DNA from: Streptomyces sp. DH5
GTDB lineage: Bacteria; Actinomycetota; Actinomycetes; Streptomycetales; Streptomycetaceae
DNA: 64,000 bases
Assembly: GCF_020873915.1 (NCBI RefSeq)
Contig: NZ_JAHWGP010000019.1
Location: 1 to 64,000 of the forward strand
Direction: 5' to 3'
Of the stretch, positions 26,081 through 34,721 are shown piece after piece (positions within the stretch are counted from its first letter, which is position 1; every line of letters starts with the position of its first letter). The translations under genes and the position numbers were made by a program. The notes beneath the pieces are model-generated. The model ran no database searches. It was not told where the DNA came from and was given only the letters and a program-made list of their open reading frames with translations.

Positions 26081-26333
26081 GGCATCCCAGGGCGTCAATC
26101 TTGCAGGCATGTACGCAGGTCAAAGCAGCGCGGAGGCTGCGCCCTCTCTGTACGACGAAAGGAACACGGCACAGCGACCCGTCGTAGGGGACGCCCTGCG
26201 GTACTCGCTGCGACGAGCATCTGGCCGCGTCGGAAGCGACCTCCGGCACAGACGAGGACAACGAAGTGAGGTGCGTTGACAGCCCGCCACCGCTAACGGA
26301 TCACCAGGGCGGGGCCCGGCCGCCGACGGCCTT

Positions 26334-26580
26334 GGTGACTTTCGTGCGCAGGCGGACCGTGGCGGTAGTGCCACCAAAACGCGGCAGTGCCGACACGAAA
26401 GTCACCCCAACGTCAGCCCTGGACCGACCGACCTCCGCCTCCAGATCAGCCCGAATCGCCTACCGACCTACCGGGCCCTGTTTCGGGGCAGTAGTGCCAC
26501 GAAACGGGGCTACTCGGTCAGGACCGGCTGACATCCCGACCGGGATATGTCAGTCCAGGGCTGACACAACTTTCCGAGCC
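26334..26580. repeat. Hairpin-rich noncoding spacer
   Basis: Within the ~850-bp gap 25998-26843, where I see no credible gene, several strong inverted repeats cluster. These are a 13-bp perfect pair (GGTGACTTTCGTG at 26334-26346 with 26394-26406), an 11-bp pair with one G.T (26475-26485 with 26500-26510) whose loop GGCAGTAGTGCC is itself self-complementary, and repeated TGTCAG/CTGACA elements at about 26528-26566. GTAGTGCCAC is shared by two of the structures. It may be an origin, a transfer site or an RNA element. Confidence 0.5.
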
Positions 26581-26843
26581 TGGCCCTCTGAACTGCGAAA
26601 ACGTAAGCTCTTCAGCACCAGCGGTTCTGAGTCTCGGGTGGTACCAGCCGTGACGCTCAAAAGACACTGAAGCGTGGCTGGGGCCGGTGGACGGTTCCGC
26701 CGCCTGGCCCCAGGGGGCCATTCGGCTCCGGTACCTCCGCACGTCGAATGTCGGCGCTCCCATATCGGGCTTCCGTTCTGTGGCTGAGCATCCCAAGGCG
26801 AGGTACCGGTAAGAACTCTGTCACCAGCCGCAAACGGCGGTGA

Positions 26844-26984
26844 TCAGTCCTCGGACCTGGTGGGTTGGGGCAGTTCCGGCGTGCTCGTCGCCTCAGCGAG
26901 TGCGAGGCGACCGCCCTTCAACTCAGGCACGCAGTTGTAGACCGTGTTCCTGGAAACGCCGGAACTCTTGAGTGTGCTCGGTGT
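26844..26984 (-). pseudogene. Fragment of an HTH-ending protein
   Basis: A minus-strand frame ending at 26844 reads '..GVSRNTVYNCVPELKGGRLA', a recognition-helix-like sequence of the kind at the C-terminus of resolvases or small transposase/regulator proteins, followed by a Glu/Pro tail. There is no start, and the frame is cut off where the helicase gene ends. Probably a leftover of a mobile-element protein. Confidence 0.35.
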
Positions 26985-29069
26985 TCAGGGCGTCAGCCGT
27001 TCGATGTGCCGTGACTCCAAGGGCCGGATCGCGAGCGGCAGTGGTGCGGAGTGCACGATGTGGAGGCGGGAGACCGCTCGGGTGAGGGCCACGTACAGGC
27101 GGTTCATGCCGCGGGGCTCGGCTTGGGCGATGGCCGAGGGCTCGACCACCACGACGTGGTCGTACTCCAGTCCCTTGGCGGTGGAGGCCGGCACGACGGT
27201 GAGGCGGGCTCCGGGAGTGTCCGGTCCGGATGCCGGGATCCCGGCCGCGATGAGAGCACGGTGGAGCTTCGGTGCTTCGGCGTCGGCTGCGATGACGCCG
27301 ACGGAGCCTGCGTGCTCCAGCGCTGTGTTCACGGCCGCGACTGTCGCGGCGGTCGTGTCGTGGGCCATTTCGATGCTCACCTCTCCGTCACGGCGCAGGG
27401 ATCGGGCGGGTGGCACGTCCGCGTCGAGGTGGCGCAGCAGGCGGTTGGCGAGTTCGGCGACGGCGCCAGGGACGCGGAATCCCGTGGTGAGTGGGGTGAC
27501 GATGGCGTCTGGTTTCCCCAGGTGGGTGAGGAACTGCGGCCAGTCGCGTGCGGCCCAGGGGGTGGTGCCTTGGGCGAGGTCCCCGAGGACGGTGACGGAT
27601 CCGAAGGGTGAGCGGCGGGCGATGGCGCGGCACTGCATGGGGGACAGATCCTGCGCTTCGTCGATCACGACATGCCCGTAGCCGCTGGGACGCTCGATGA
27701 GGCCGGCGAGTTCGTCGAGGAGGACGAGATCGGCCGCCGACCAGCGGGCCGACCTGGCAGCGCGCGGGGGCTTAGGCCATAGGAGGGCCTTCTGCTCGTC
27801 CGCGTCGAGGACGCCTTCGGCAGCGGCGGCCAAAGTGTCCGGACGGGTGAGCAGCTCGGCGAGGAGCAGCTCGGGTTTCACGGCGGGCCAGAGGGCGTTG
27901 AGCAGTGTGGTGACAGGGCGTGCGCGGGAGATCTTCTGTACCCAGGTATTGGTGCGGGGGCCGCCGCGGCGTTCGGCCTGCTGCTGAACGGCGCGGACGA
28001 TGCGGGTACGGACGCGTTCGCGCCCCACGGCATAGGGAGGTTCCTCGGTGCGCACGTCCCGGACGATCTTCTCCAGTTCGTCGGCGGTTACACGCCAGCG
28101 GTAGGAACCGTCCGACAGTACGAGCGGTTGCGTCGCCTCTGTGCTCACTCGTGCGTAGAGCGCGCGGCGCAGGACCTCTGCCATGCGGATGTCGTGCTTG
28201 ACGACCGCTGTGGCGTCGCTGTCCCGTGCCGTGACCGGGTGGCGGGCGATCTCCTCGTCGAAAGTGGACTGCCTCACTCCGGTCTCACCGAGCGCGGGCA
28301 GGACTTCGGAGATGTAGGAGAGGAAAGCGCGGTTGGGGCCGAGGATCAGCATTCCGCCGCGCTGGATGCGCTGCGGATAGGTGTAGAGGAGGTAGGCGGC
28401 GCGGTGCAGTCCGACCGCGGTCTTGCCCGTGCCCGGGGCGCCCTGGACGCAGAGGGACGTGGTGAGGTCCTCACGTACGAGGTCGTCCTGCTCGGGCTGG
28501 ATGGTGGCGGCGATATCGCGCATGGGACCGATGCGGGGGCGCTCGATCTCGCTGGCGACGATGCTGCTTTCCCGCGCCTCGCCCTCACTGAGGTGCTCGT
28601 CCTCCAGGCCGGTGAGGTCGGCCGAGTCGCCGCGGCTGGCAGGTGACCAGCCGAAGCGGCGCCGGACGGCGACGCCTTGAGGGTTGCGGGCGCTTGCCTG
28701 GTAGAAGGTGCGCGCCACCGGCGCGCGCCAGTCGACCGCCAGTGGTGGGGCGGACGGATCGTGCGCGATGCGCACACGGCCAATGTGGTACTTCTGCCCG
28801 GCGTGGTCGCCGGCTGCCTGGGGGTCCCGGGCGAAGTCGAGGCGTCCGAAGAACAGCGGGCCCTCGGGCAGCTCCCTAAGTTCCTTGGCCTGGCTGCGCA
28901 ACTGGTAGCCGAGCACTTCGGCGTCGGCGCCGGATGCGGAGGCGTCCTCACCGACGACCACCTGTTCTTGCGCGCCGTCGACCATGGCCTTCAGCGCCGC
29001 TCGGCATGCGTCGTGGTAGGCGCGTTCCCGGGTCAGGGCGTCACTGAGTACGGAGTCGGAGCGTGGCAT
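26985..29069 (-). CDS. HelD/HelR-like RNA polymerase-associated SF1 helicase
   Basis: 694 residues. An N-terminal helical arm ('LTRERAYHDACRAALKAM') is followed by 'VDWRAPVARTFYQASARNPQ', the family hallmark just ahead of the motor. Walker A is 'VQGAPGTGKTAVGLHRAAYL', Walker B is 'YGHVVIDEAQDLSPMQCRAI', and late motifs are 'TTGFRVPGAV' and 'MNRLYVALTRAVSRLHIVHS'. HelD proteins pry RNA polymerase off DNA, and actinomycete HelR gives rifamycin tolerance. ATG 29069 was chosen. It lies behind a TetR gene in the same direction, with a symmetric operator-like element between, so induction by a ligand is plausible. Slightly shorter than most HelD proteins. Confidence 0.8.
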   Translation of the reverse strand: MPRSDSVLSDALTRERAYHDACRAALKAMVDGAQEQVVVGEDASASGADAEVLGYQLRSQAKELRELPEGPLFFGRLDFARDPQAAGDHAGQKYHIGRVRIAHDPSAPPLAVDWRAPVARTFYQASARNPQGVAVRRRFGWSPASRGDSADLTGLEDEHLSEGEARESSIVASEIERPRIGPMRDIAATIQPEQDDLVREDLTTSLCVQGAPGTGKTAVGLHRAAYLLYTYPQRIQRGGMLILGPNRAFLSYISEVLPALGETGVRQSTFDEEIARHPVTARDSDATAVVKHDIRMAEVLRRALYARVSTEATQPLVLSDGSYRWRVTADELEKIVRDVRTEEPPYAVGRERVRTRIVRAVQQQAERRGGPRTNTWVQKISRARPVTTLLNALWPAVKPELLLAELLTRPDTLAAAAEGVLDADEQKALLWPKPPRAARSARWSAADLVLLDELAGLIERPSGYGHVVIDEAQDLSPMQCRAIARRSPFGSVTVLGDLAQGTTPWAARDWPQFLTHLGKPDAIVTPLTTGFRVPGAVAELANRLLRHLDADVPPARSLRRDGEVSIEMAHDTTAATVAAVNTALEHAGSVGVIAADAEAPKLHRALIAAGIPASGPDTPGARLTVVPASTAKGLEYDHVVVVEPSAIAQAEPRGMNRLYVALTRAVSRLHIVHSAPLPLAIRPLESRHIERLTP

Positions 29070-29083
29070 CCCCCGACAATAAT

Positions 29084-29113
29084 GCAACCGAGTAACATTT
29101 CTTACCTGGTTGC
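29084..29113 (-). promoter_or_regulatory. Operator-like palindrome upstream of helicase gene
   Basis: GCAACC...GGTTGC outer arms (29084-29089 and 29108-29113) with inner TAA/TTA symmetry, in an AT-richer stretch 15 nt before the helicase ATG and 8 nt after the TetR stop. Size and symmetry fit a TetR-type operator. Confidence 0.45.
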
Positions 29114-29121
29114 GGTAAAGG

Positions 29122-29751
29122 TCAGGCAAGGTGCGGCAGTCCCGCCTCGAGTTGTGCGAATGCCGACTGGGCCACTGCCAGGGCCTCGGGACAGAGCGCG
29201 TCCGCGCTGCGGCCTGCGGTGATTTGGCGCCAGTTCTCCTGCGCGAGGATGCGCTGGACGGCGACGATCTGCCCGGCGGCCAGGCGTGCTTGGACGCCAC
29301 CGCCGGTTTCACCCGCAAGGACGTCGGCGAGAGCGGCCTCGTCCCGTTCCACATGAGCGTGCAGGCGCGCCACCAGCGATGGTGTCCCGTGCAGCAGCTG
29401 GTGGAAGGCGAGCACCTCGGCGTCATCGTTCAGGCCGGTCACCGGGTCGCGCCGGGCGAGCCCGTCCAGGAAGTGATGTCGCAGCGCCTCCAGCGCAGAG
29501 CGCCCGGCCGGGCGCTCTGCGACCACCCTGCCGGCCTCCCCCTCGTGGTCGGCCAGCCGGTGCAGTACCAGGTCCTCCTTGGCCGGGAAGTACCGGAAGA
29601 GCGTCGGCTTGGAGATGTCGACGGCTGCCGCGACATCAGCGACGGTCACCTGCTCGAAGCCCTTCTGCAGGAAGAGCCCGATGGCCGTATCCGACAACCG
29701 CTGGAACATCTTCTGCTTCTTGCGCTCGCGCAGCCCGCCCACGTCGCCCAT
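29122..29751 (-). CDS. TetR-family transcriptional regulator
   Basis: 209 residues. The N-terminal TetR HTH is explicit: 'LSDTAIGLFLQKGFEQVTVA' then 'DVAAAVDISKPTLFRYFPAK' and 'EDLVLHRL'. The C-terminal ligand domain is all helical. It is immediately upstream of, and co-directional with, the HelD-like helicase, with operator-like palindromes both before itself (29759-29785) and before the helicase (29084-29113), so it is probably a repressor of both. ATG 29751 was chosen; 29790 is an in-frame alternative. Confidence 0.85.
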   Translation of the reverse strand: MGDVGGLRERKKQKMFQRLSDTAIGLFLQKGFEQVTVADVAAAVDISKPTLFRYFPAKEDLVLHRLADHEGEAGRVVAERPAGRSALEALRHHFLDGLARRDPVTGLNDDAEVLAFHQLLHGTPSLVARLHAHVERDEAALADVLAGETGGGVQARLAAGQIVAVQRILAQENWRQITAGRSADALCPEALAVAQSAFAQLEAGLPHLA

Positions 29752-29758
29752 GCCAGGA

Positions 29759-29785
29759 AGCGTACGCAGCGACCAGCCGTACGCT
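29759..29785 (-). promoter_or_regulatory. Inverted repeat upstream of TetR gene
   Basis: AGCGTACG (29759-29766) and CGTACGCT (29778-29785), perfect 8-bp arms, 11-nt spacer, ending 8 nt before the TetR ATG. Candidate autoregulatory operator. Confidence 0.5.
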
Positions 29786-29932
29786 GTCACGCCTCCTCGG
29801 CTTCGTCCTGCTCATGTTCCGCGATCACGGGATGCCGTGCCGTCCTCGACCTCTGCTGAGGCGCGCGGGCCAGGTACGGTGACCGCGGCAAGCTTCAAGC
29901 GGGCGTCCATATCGAGGTTCACCTCCCCGCCG

Positions 29933-30303
29933 CACATCGACGTTCCCTGGATCCTGCAGGTCGCCGAGGCCGCTGGGGTGAACGACCCGGCCCCCGACGA
30001 CTACGGCGTCCCCGTCTCGGCGGTCACCCGCCACCGGGCCGAACTGTTCGAACAGCCCGTCTACGACGGCCCCTACGCCAAGGCCGCCGCCCTGGGTTCA
30101 CACGCTGGGCCGCTGCCGCTGGCTGGAGCGCTCCCACCTGGCCGTCGCCGCCGCCACCGGCGTTGATGTACCTCGAGGCCACCGGGATCACCGTCAAGCC
30201 CGCCCGTGAGGACGCCCTCGCCCTCAAGGACCTGCTGCTGGATCCGGCCTGCACCGCCGGAAAGATCGCTGCCCTGCTACACAGTTGGCCCACCACCACC
30301 TGA
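29933..30303 (+). pseudogene. Frameshifted Fic/Doc-type toxin
   Basis: Three successive frames together give a recognisable toxin component: 'HIDVPWILQVAEAAGVNDPA' and 'SAVTRHRAELFEQPVYDGPY' (frame of 29933), then 'VHTLGRCRWLERSHLAVAAA' after an extra base near 30095, then 'MYLEATGITVKPAREDALAL' and '..AALLHSWPTTT' to the stop at 30303 after another extra base near 30166. No start codon is seen. It matches short Fic-family toxin proteins of streptomycetes in layout. Clearly inactive unless the sequence contains errors. Confidence 0.6.
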
Positions 30304-30410
30304 GACCCGCCCGACAGACCCACAAGAGGCACCTCGGGGCCCCGTCGGCGCTTCAGCTCGCGGGCTCGAGCCCTCTCAGCGTCCGAGCCGGTACCTCACA
30401 GGCGGCGCGG

Positions 30411-31943
30411 CTAGAGAAGCGGGCAGGTCAGGGGCAGGACGCGTTCGGTCAGGCGGCCGGTGAGGTGGGTGTCGGTGAGGGTGGTGTCGGTGAGCCAGTC
30501 CGCCGCGGTCAGCCGGTCGGTCAGGTCCCTTAGTCCGGCGGGGTCGACCGGGACCCGGGTGACGAGGTCGTCCAGGGCGATGCCCCGGCCGTCGGGGCCG
30601 AGGCGGCCCGAGGCGTCGGTGTGGGCGGCCAGGGTCAGGGCGAGCAGCCGGGTGCCGGCGGACGCCTTGGCCTTGCGGAGCTTCTTGTCCGTCACGACCC
30701 GCTGGGCCCAGCCGGAGAGCTTGGGCCGTGTCTTCCGGCCGAAGGTGAACGGGCCCGTCCCGTCCCCGGAGGGCACCAGGGAGGGGACGGTGATCGGGGT
30801 GGGGTTCTCCGGCCGGGAGGCGAGCAGGTCACCGACGGTGCCCGGGAGGGACAGCCAGCCGCAGCCGGTCAGCTCCTCGATCAGGCTCTGAGGATCGGTC
30901 AGGCCCAGCGCGTTGACGTCCTGGCCGACGAGGTTGCCGGTGCCGGTGTGCGCGGTGCGCAGGGTCAGCATCAGCACCAGCAGCCGGGCCTCCGGCCCGG
31001 GCAGCGGGGTGTGGCCGGCGACGTGCGCGAGGACGGAACGCGCGTGCTCCCACTGCGCCGGTGCGGTCAGCAGCCGCGCCACGGCCGGCCCGTCGCCGTA
31101 CGCGGGACCGCCGGTGCGCTGCCGGTGCTGGAAGCGGATGGTGGCGGCGGCCTGCCCGGCGCGCCCGGCCTCCTCCCGCAGGGTGTCGTCGCCGGTGACG
31201 GCGGCCCAGGTGGTGAAGGCGCGGGCCTTGCGTTCCTGAAGGTCGGCGAGGAGCGCCAGGTCGGGCTGCTCGCGCCGCTGGTAGGCGCGGAAGAGGTCAC
31301 CGAGTTCGGTGAGTTCGTCCCGCAGGGTGTCGGGCAGCAGGTCGCGCGGGACGACCCGCTGGGCGATCTTCCCCTGCCGTGGGCGGCGCCGCGCGGGTAC
31401 GGAACGGGGAGTCGGCGCCGGAGCCGCCGTCCCGGCGGGGGGCTGGTGGTCGGAGAACTGCGGCGCGCCCACGCCCGAGGTCACGGGGGCCGGGTGTTCG
31501 GCGGTCCGCGGGGCGGGCGTCCGGGAGCTGCCCACGGTCTTCGCTCCGGGGGTGGCGGCGGCGCACCGCGAGCAGCACTCCATCGCCTGCCACCAGCGTC
31601 CTTCCCGGTCGGCGAGGACGGCGAGGACGACCGGGCCGCCACACCGCCAGGGTTCGGTGCGCGCGGGACGGTCGGCGGGGTCGGGCAGGTGGGTGCGGCA
31701 GCCCTCGGCCCGGCACGCGCAGTACGCCCCGGCCCTGGGCGCGACGGCGCGCAGGTGGGCCTTGAGGTGGGCGACCGCGGCCGCGCGGCCGTCGGCCGTG
31801 GACGGCAGGCGCTGTTCGGCGCAGGCGGGGCGGCTGCACGTGACGCGCACGGCCGTACTGCCCCGGCCGACGGCGTCCAGACGCACCGTCCACCAGCGCC
31901 CCGGCACCCGCTCGTCCAGTTCCTCCACCGCGGTCTCGGTCAT
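30411..31943 (-). CDS. Large hypothetical protein with Cys-rich N-terminus
   Basis: 510 residues, family not recognised. The N-terminal 140 residues contain paired Cys/His clusters suggestive of zinc sites ('CSRPACAEQ', 'CACRAEGCRTH', 'MECCSRCAAA'). A disordered Pro/Ala linker follows, then a helical region with 'DELTELGDLFRAYQRREQPD' and a C-terminal part rich in 'LTDRLTAADWLTDTTLTD'. The last 250 residues could form a winged-helix or replication-type domain, but that is a guess. ATG 31943 has GGGAG 6 nt upstream. It is the last gene of the replicon-like middle region, just before the terminator of the NRPS operon. Confidence 0.6.
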   Translation of the reverse strand: MTETAVEELDERVPGRWWTVRLDAVGRGSTAVRVTCSRPACAEQRLPSTADGRAAAVAHLKAHLRAVAPRAGAYCACRAEGCRTHLPDPADRPARTEPWRCGGPVVLAVLADREGRWWQAMECCSRCAAATPGAKTVGSSRTPAPRTAEHPAPVTSGVGAPQFSDHQPPAGTAAPAPTPRSVPARRRPRQGKIAQRVVPRDLLPDTLRDELTELGDLFRAYQRREQPDLALLADLQERKARAFTTWAAVTGDDTLREEAGRAGQAAATIRFQHRQRTGGPAYGDGPAVARLLTAPAQWEHARSVLAHVAGHTPLPGPEARLLVLMLTLRTAHTGTGNLVGQDVNALGLTDPQSLIEELTGCGWLSLPGTVGDLLASRPENPTPITVPSLVPSGDGTGPFTFGRKTRPKLSGWAQRVVTDKKLRKAKASAGTRLLALTLAAHTDASGRLGPDGRGIALDDLVTRVPVDPAGLRDLTDRLTAADWLTDTTLTDTHLTGRLTERVLPLTCPLL

Positions 31944-32095
31944 CCCGCGCTCCCTCCCCATGCGTCTTCCGGTGCCCGCCGCCTGCCCTCCCGCGGCGTC
32001 ACCCGGTCAACGCCCCGGGGGCGGATGCGGTTTCTGTTCGGGGGGCGGCAGTTCGAAGCCGGTGAGGGCTCCGGTGCCCGGCGGACACGACGACG

Positions 32096-32126
32096 GGGCC
32101 GTCCCGCGCGTGGCGGGACGGCCCCG
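32096..32126. terminator. Terminator of the NRPS/P450 operon
   Basis: Perfect 13-bp stem (32096-32108 with 32114-32126, 5-nt loop), 25 nt past the P450 stop on the minus strand. It also marks the border between biosynthetic and replicon-like regions. Confidence 0.7.
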
Positions 32127-32150
32127 GGCGGCCGACGGCGTCAGGAGACT

Positions 32151-33398
32151 TCAGGAGGCGGTGGTGGCCAGCGCCGGCACCGTCAGGCGGACCGGCAGGC
32201 TGCGGTGGCCGTTCATGATGAACGTCGGCAGCGGCTGGAGCTCCTCCCGGGGCACCGCCAGCGACAGGTCCGGGAAGCGTGCGAAGAGGCGGGACAGCCC
32301 GGTGCGGGCCACCAGGCGGGCCACGCCCACGCCGAGGCAGTAGTGGGGGCCGAACCCGAAGGACAGGTGCTCCTTGTCGGCGCGGGTCAGGTCGAAGGCG
32401 TCCGGGGCGTCCGGGTGCAGCCGCGGGTCGCGGCCCACGGCGCTGTAGTTGACCAGGATCGGGTCGCCCTTCGGGATGGTGACACCGTCGAGTTCGATGT
32501 CCTCGGCGGCGTAGCGCAGCGGCAGGTGGGCCAGCGGCGACTCCACGCGCAGCGTCTCGTCGATGACGTCGTCCCAGGTGGCCTGTCCGGAGCGGACCAG
32601 CTCGAGCTGCGCGGGGTCGGACAGCAGCGCGGTGATGGCGTTGTCGAAGAAGTTGATGGTGGTCTCGGAGCCGGCGCCCAGGATGGCGAAGATCGTGTCG
32701 GTCAGCTCCTCCTCGGACAGCCGTGAGCCGTCCTCGTCGCGGGCGGCCACCAGGTCGCTGGTGATGTCCTCGCCGGGCTCGCGCCGCTTGTCGGCGATCA
32801 GGTCCGCCATCGCGCCGCGCCAGCCGGCGAGCACGGCCTGGGCCTGATCGGGGGTGATGGTGGTGTCCACCATGGCGTCGATGACCTTGGCGGTCTTGGC
32901 GCGGGCCTCCTCCGGCATGCCGATCAGGTCGGCGACCAGACGCGCCGGCAGCGGGTAGGCGAACCGCTCGCGCAGGTCCACCACCTCGCCGGGCCCGGCC
33001 TGCGCCAGCGCGTCCAGGAGCTGGTCGGTGAGCTCCTCCACGCGCGGACGGAACGCCTCGGTGCGCCGCGGGCTGAACGCCTTGCCGGTCAGCTTGCGCA
33101 GCCGGACGTGGTCCTTGCCGTAGGCGGTGACCATGTTGTCCATGGCCACCCAGCTGATCAGCTCCCAGTCGGGCCGTATCTCACCGCTGCGGAAGGCCGG
33201 CCAGTGGTTGCGGGCGCTCTTGGTGACCCGCGGGTCGCCGAGCACCTTCTTGATGACGTCGTGGCCGTTCAGCGACCAGGCGAGGACGCCGCCGGGCAGT
33301 TCCACCTGCACCGCGGGGCCCTGGGCCCGCAGGACGGCGGCTTCGCCGTGGAGGTCCCGCCCGGTGGTGTCGAGGGCGAAGGGGCAGCCTTGCTCCAT
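32151..33398 (-). CDS. Cytochrome P450 (CYP105/107-type)
   Basis: 415 residues. I-helix oxygen motif 'ILGAGSETTINFFDNAI', K-helix ExxR 'DETLRVES', heme loop 'LSFGFGPHYCLGVGVARL' with the Cys ligand. Length and the short N-terminus without a membrane anchor fit soluble actinomycete biosynthetic P450s needing a ferredoxin. ATG 33398 has AGGGA upstream. It is last in the operon A-PCP, C, flavoprotein, P450, so hydroxylation of the carrier-bound or released side-chain acid or the enediyne core is likely (inference). Confidence 0.88.
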   Translation of the reverse strand: MEQGCPFALDTTGRDLHGEAAVLRAQGPAVQVELPGGVLAWSLNGHDVIKKVLGDPRVTKSARNHWPAFRSGEIRPDWELISWVAMDNMVTAYGKDHVRLRKLTGKAFSPRRTEAFRPRVEELTDQLLDALAQAGPGEVVDLRERFAYPLPARLVADLIGMPEEARAKTAKVIDAMVDTTITPDQAQAVLAGWRGAMADLIADKRREPGEDITSDLVAARDEDGSRLSEEELTDTIFAILGAGSETTINFFDNAITALLSDPAQLELVRSGQATWDDVIDETLRVESPLAHLPLRYAAEDIELDGVTIPKGDPILVNYSAVGRDPRLHPDAPDAFDLTRADKEHLSFGFGPHYCLGVGVARLVARTGLSRLFARFPDLSLAVPREELQPLPTFIMNGHRSLPVRLTVPALATTAS

Positions 33399-33433
33399 GG
33401 GATTTTCCCTGTCTGCAGAAGGGGCGGGGGCGG

Positions 33434-34672
33434 TCACTGGCCGGTGCCGAAGTGGGCGCGGGCCAGCTCCCGGCCGGCGTGCGAGGCGAGGAAGACGCCG
33501 TTGCCGGCGTGGCTGTGCAGCATCGACAGGTCGCGCCAGACCCGTTCGACGCGCTCCCCGGCGCGTACGGAGCTGGAGCCGGCGGTCGGGAACAGCTGGC
33601 CCTCCACGGCCCTCCAGCACAGGCGGACCACCTCACGGCTGATGGTGGCCAGCCGCAGCTCCTCCTCGCGGGTGAAGGCCGCGGCGTCCTTCAGGCAGAG
33701 CTGTTCCCACTGGCGTACGGCCTCGGTCATCGCCGCGTCCGCGGTGGCGATCATGCCGGTGGCCTCGCCGAAGCGGAACTGGAAGTCCGGGTCCTCGGTG
33801 CGCGGGACGATCGGGAAGAACGTGGTGGTGCGGGTGCGCATCAGCTCCTCGTAGGCGTCCAGCGCGCCGCGGGCCATGCCGACGGCGAGCGCGCCGAGTT
33901 CGAGCAGCATGAAGCTGAGCGGGCCGCCGCCGTACTCGGGGCCGTGCAGCAGGCGTCCCGGCAGGGCGTCGGTGACCGGGATCTGGCTGAGGTGCCCGGG
34001 CAGGGTGCGGTGGGCGGGGATGCGGGCGCCCGTGATGCGGATGCTGTGCGAGCCGCTGCCCTTGAGGCCGAGCTGGTCGCCCCAGTCGTCCAGGCGCTCG
34101 AACTGCGCCCGCTCGGCGATGAACAGCATCGGCGCGGGCGGCTGGTCCGGGGAGTCGAAGACCAGGGTGTGGCCGATGAAGTGGGTGGCGTAGGGGGCGC
34201 CGGAGCAGTAGTTCCAGACGCCCTCCACCTGCCACGACCCGTCCTCGGCGCGCGTGGCGGTGCCGGCCGGGGCCACCGTGGCCGGGCAGACGAAGTCGCC
34301 GCCGGCGAACAGTTCGGCCTGGGTGCGCTCGTCGAACAGGGTCGCGGCGACCAGGGCGTGGGCCGCGCCGAACAGGTACATCCAGCCGGTCGACGGGCAG
34401 CCGCGGGCCAGCGTGGTGGCGACCCGCATGAACGTTGACGGGCCGAACTCGTAGCCGCCGTAGCGGCGCGGCACCAGGATGCGGTAGAAACCGGCGCGGG
34501 TGAACGCCTCGTGGGTGTCCTCGGCGTAGTAGCCGCGCCGCTCCGTCTCGGCCTGGCGGGCGGGCAGGAGCGCCGCCAGTTCCTCGGCGCGGGCGACGAT
34601 CTCGTCCGGGGTGAGGTCCGGTTCCGGCACGGCCGCGCGCGGCGGGGACGTCTCGGGCAGGGTGGAAGTCAT
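33434..34672 (-). CDS. Class D flavin-dependent monooxygenase (acyl-CoA dehydrogenase fold)
   Basis: 412 residues. N-domain 'FTRAGFYRILVPRRYGGYEF', middle 'WNYCSGAPYATHFIGHTLVF' and 'LKGSGSHSIRITGARIPAHR', C-domain 'VRLCWRAVEGQLFPTAGSSS'. The W-x-x-(C/S)SG motif and the 'GLKGSGSHS' loop are typical of the HsaA/HpaH-C2 hydroxylases rather than true dehydrogenases. It would need FADH2 or FMNH2 from a separate reductase, again most likely 52855-53394. It lies between the condensation protein and the P450. A paralogue is at 18182-19363. Confidence 0.8.
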   Translation of the reverse strand: MTSTLPETSPPRAAVPEPDLTPDEIVARAEELAALLPARQAETERRGYYAEDTHEAFTRAGFYRILVPRRYGGYEFGPSTFMRVATTLARGCPSTGWMYLFGAAHALVAATLFDERTQAELFAGGDFVCPATVAPAGTATRAEDGSWQVEGVWNYCSGAPYATHFIGHTLVFDSPDQPPAPMLFIAERAQFERLDDWGDQLGLKGSGSHSIRITGARIPAHRTLPGHLSQIPVTDALPGRLLHGPEYGGGPLSFMLLELGALAVGMARGALDAYEELMRTRTTTFFPIVPRTEDPDFQFRFGEATGMIATADAAMTEAVRQWEQLCLKDAAAFTREEELRLATISREVVRLCWRAVEGQLFPTAGSSSVRAGERVERVWRDLSMLHSHAGNGVFLASHAGRELARAHFGTGQ

Positions 34673-34721
34673 CGTGGATCGGTCCTCTTGCGTCGAAGGG
34701 GCGGCCTGCGGCGTGTGCCGG

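Noticed and set aside
26022-26279. 85-codon plus-strand frame in the spacer
   Set aside because: No ribosome site, it overlaps the inverted-repeat operator, and its composition is not protein-like.
30206-30463. Small plus-strand frame after the toxin remnant
   Set aside because: Out of frame with the toxin remnant and low complexity; the toxin reading in another frame explains this DNA.
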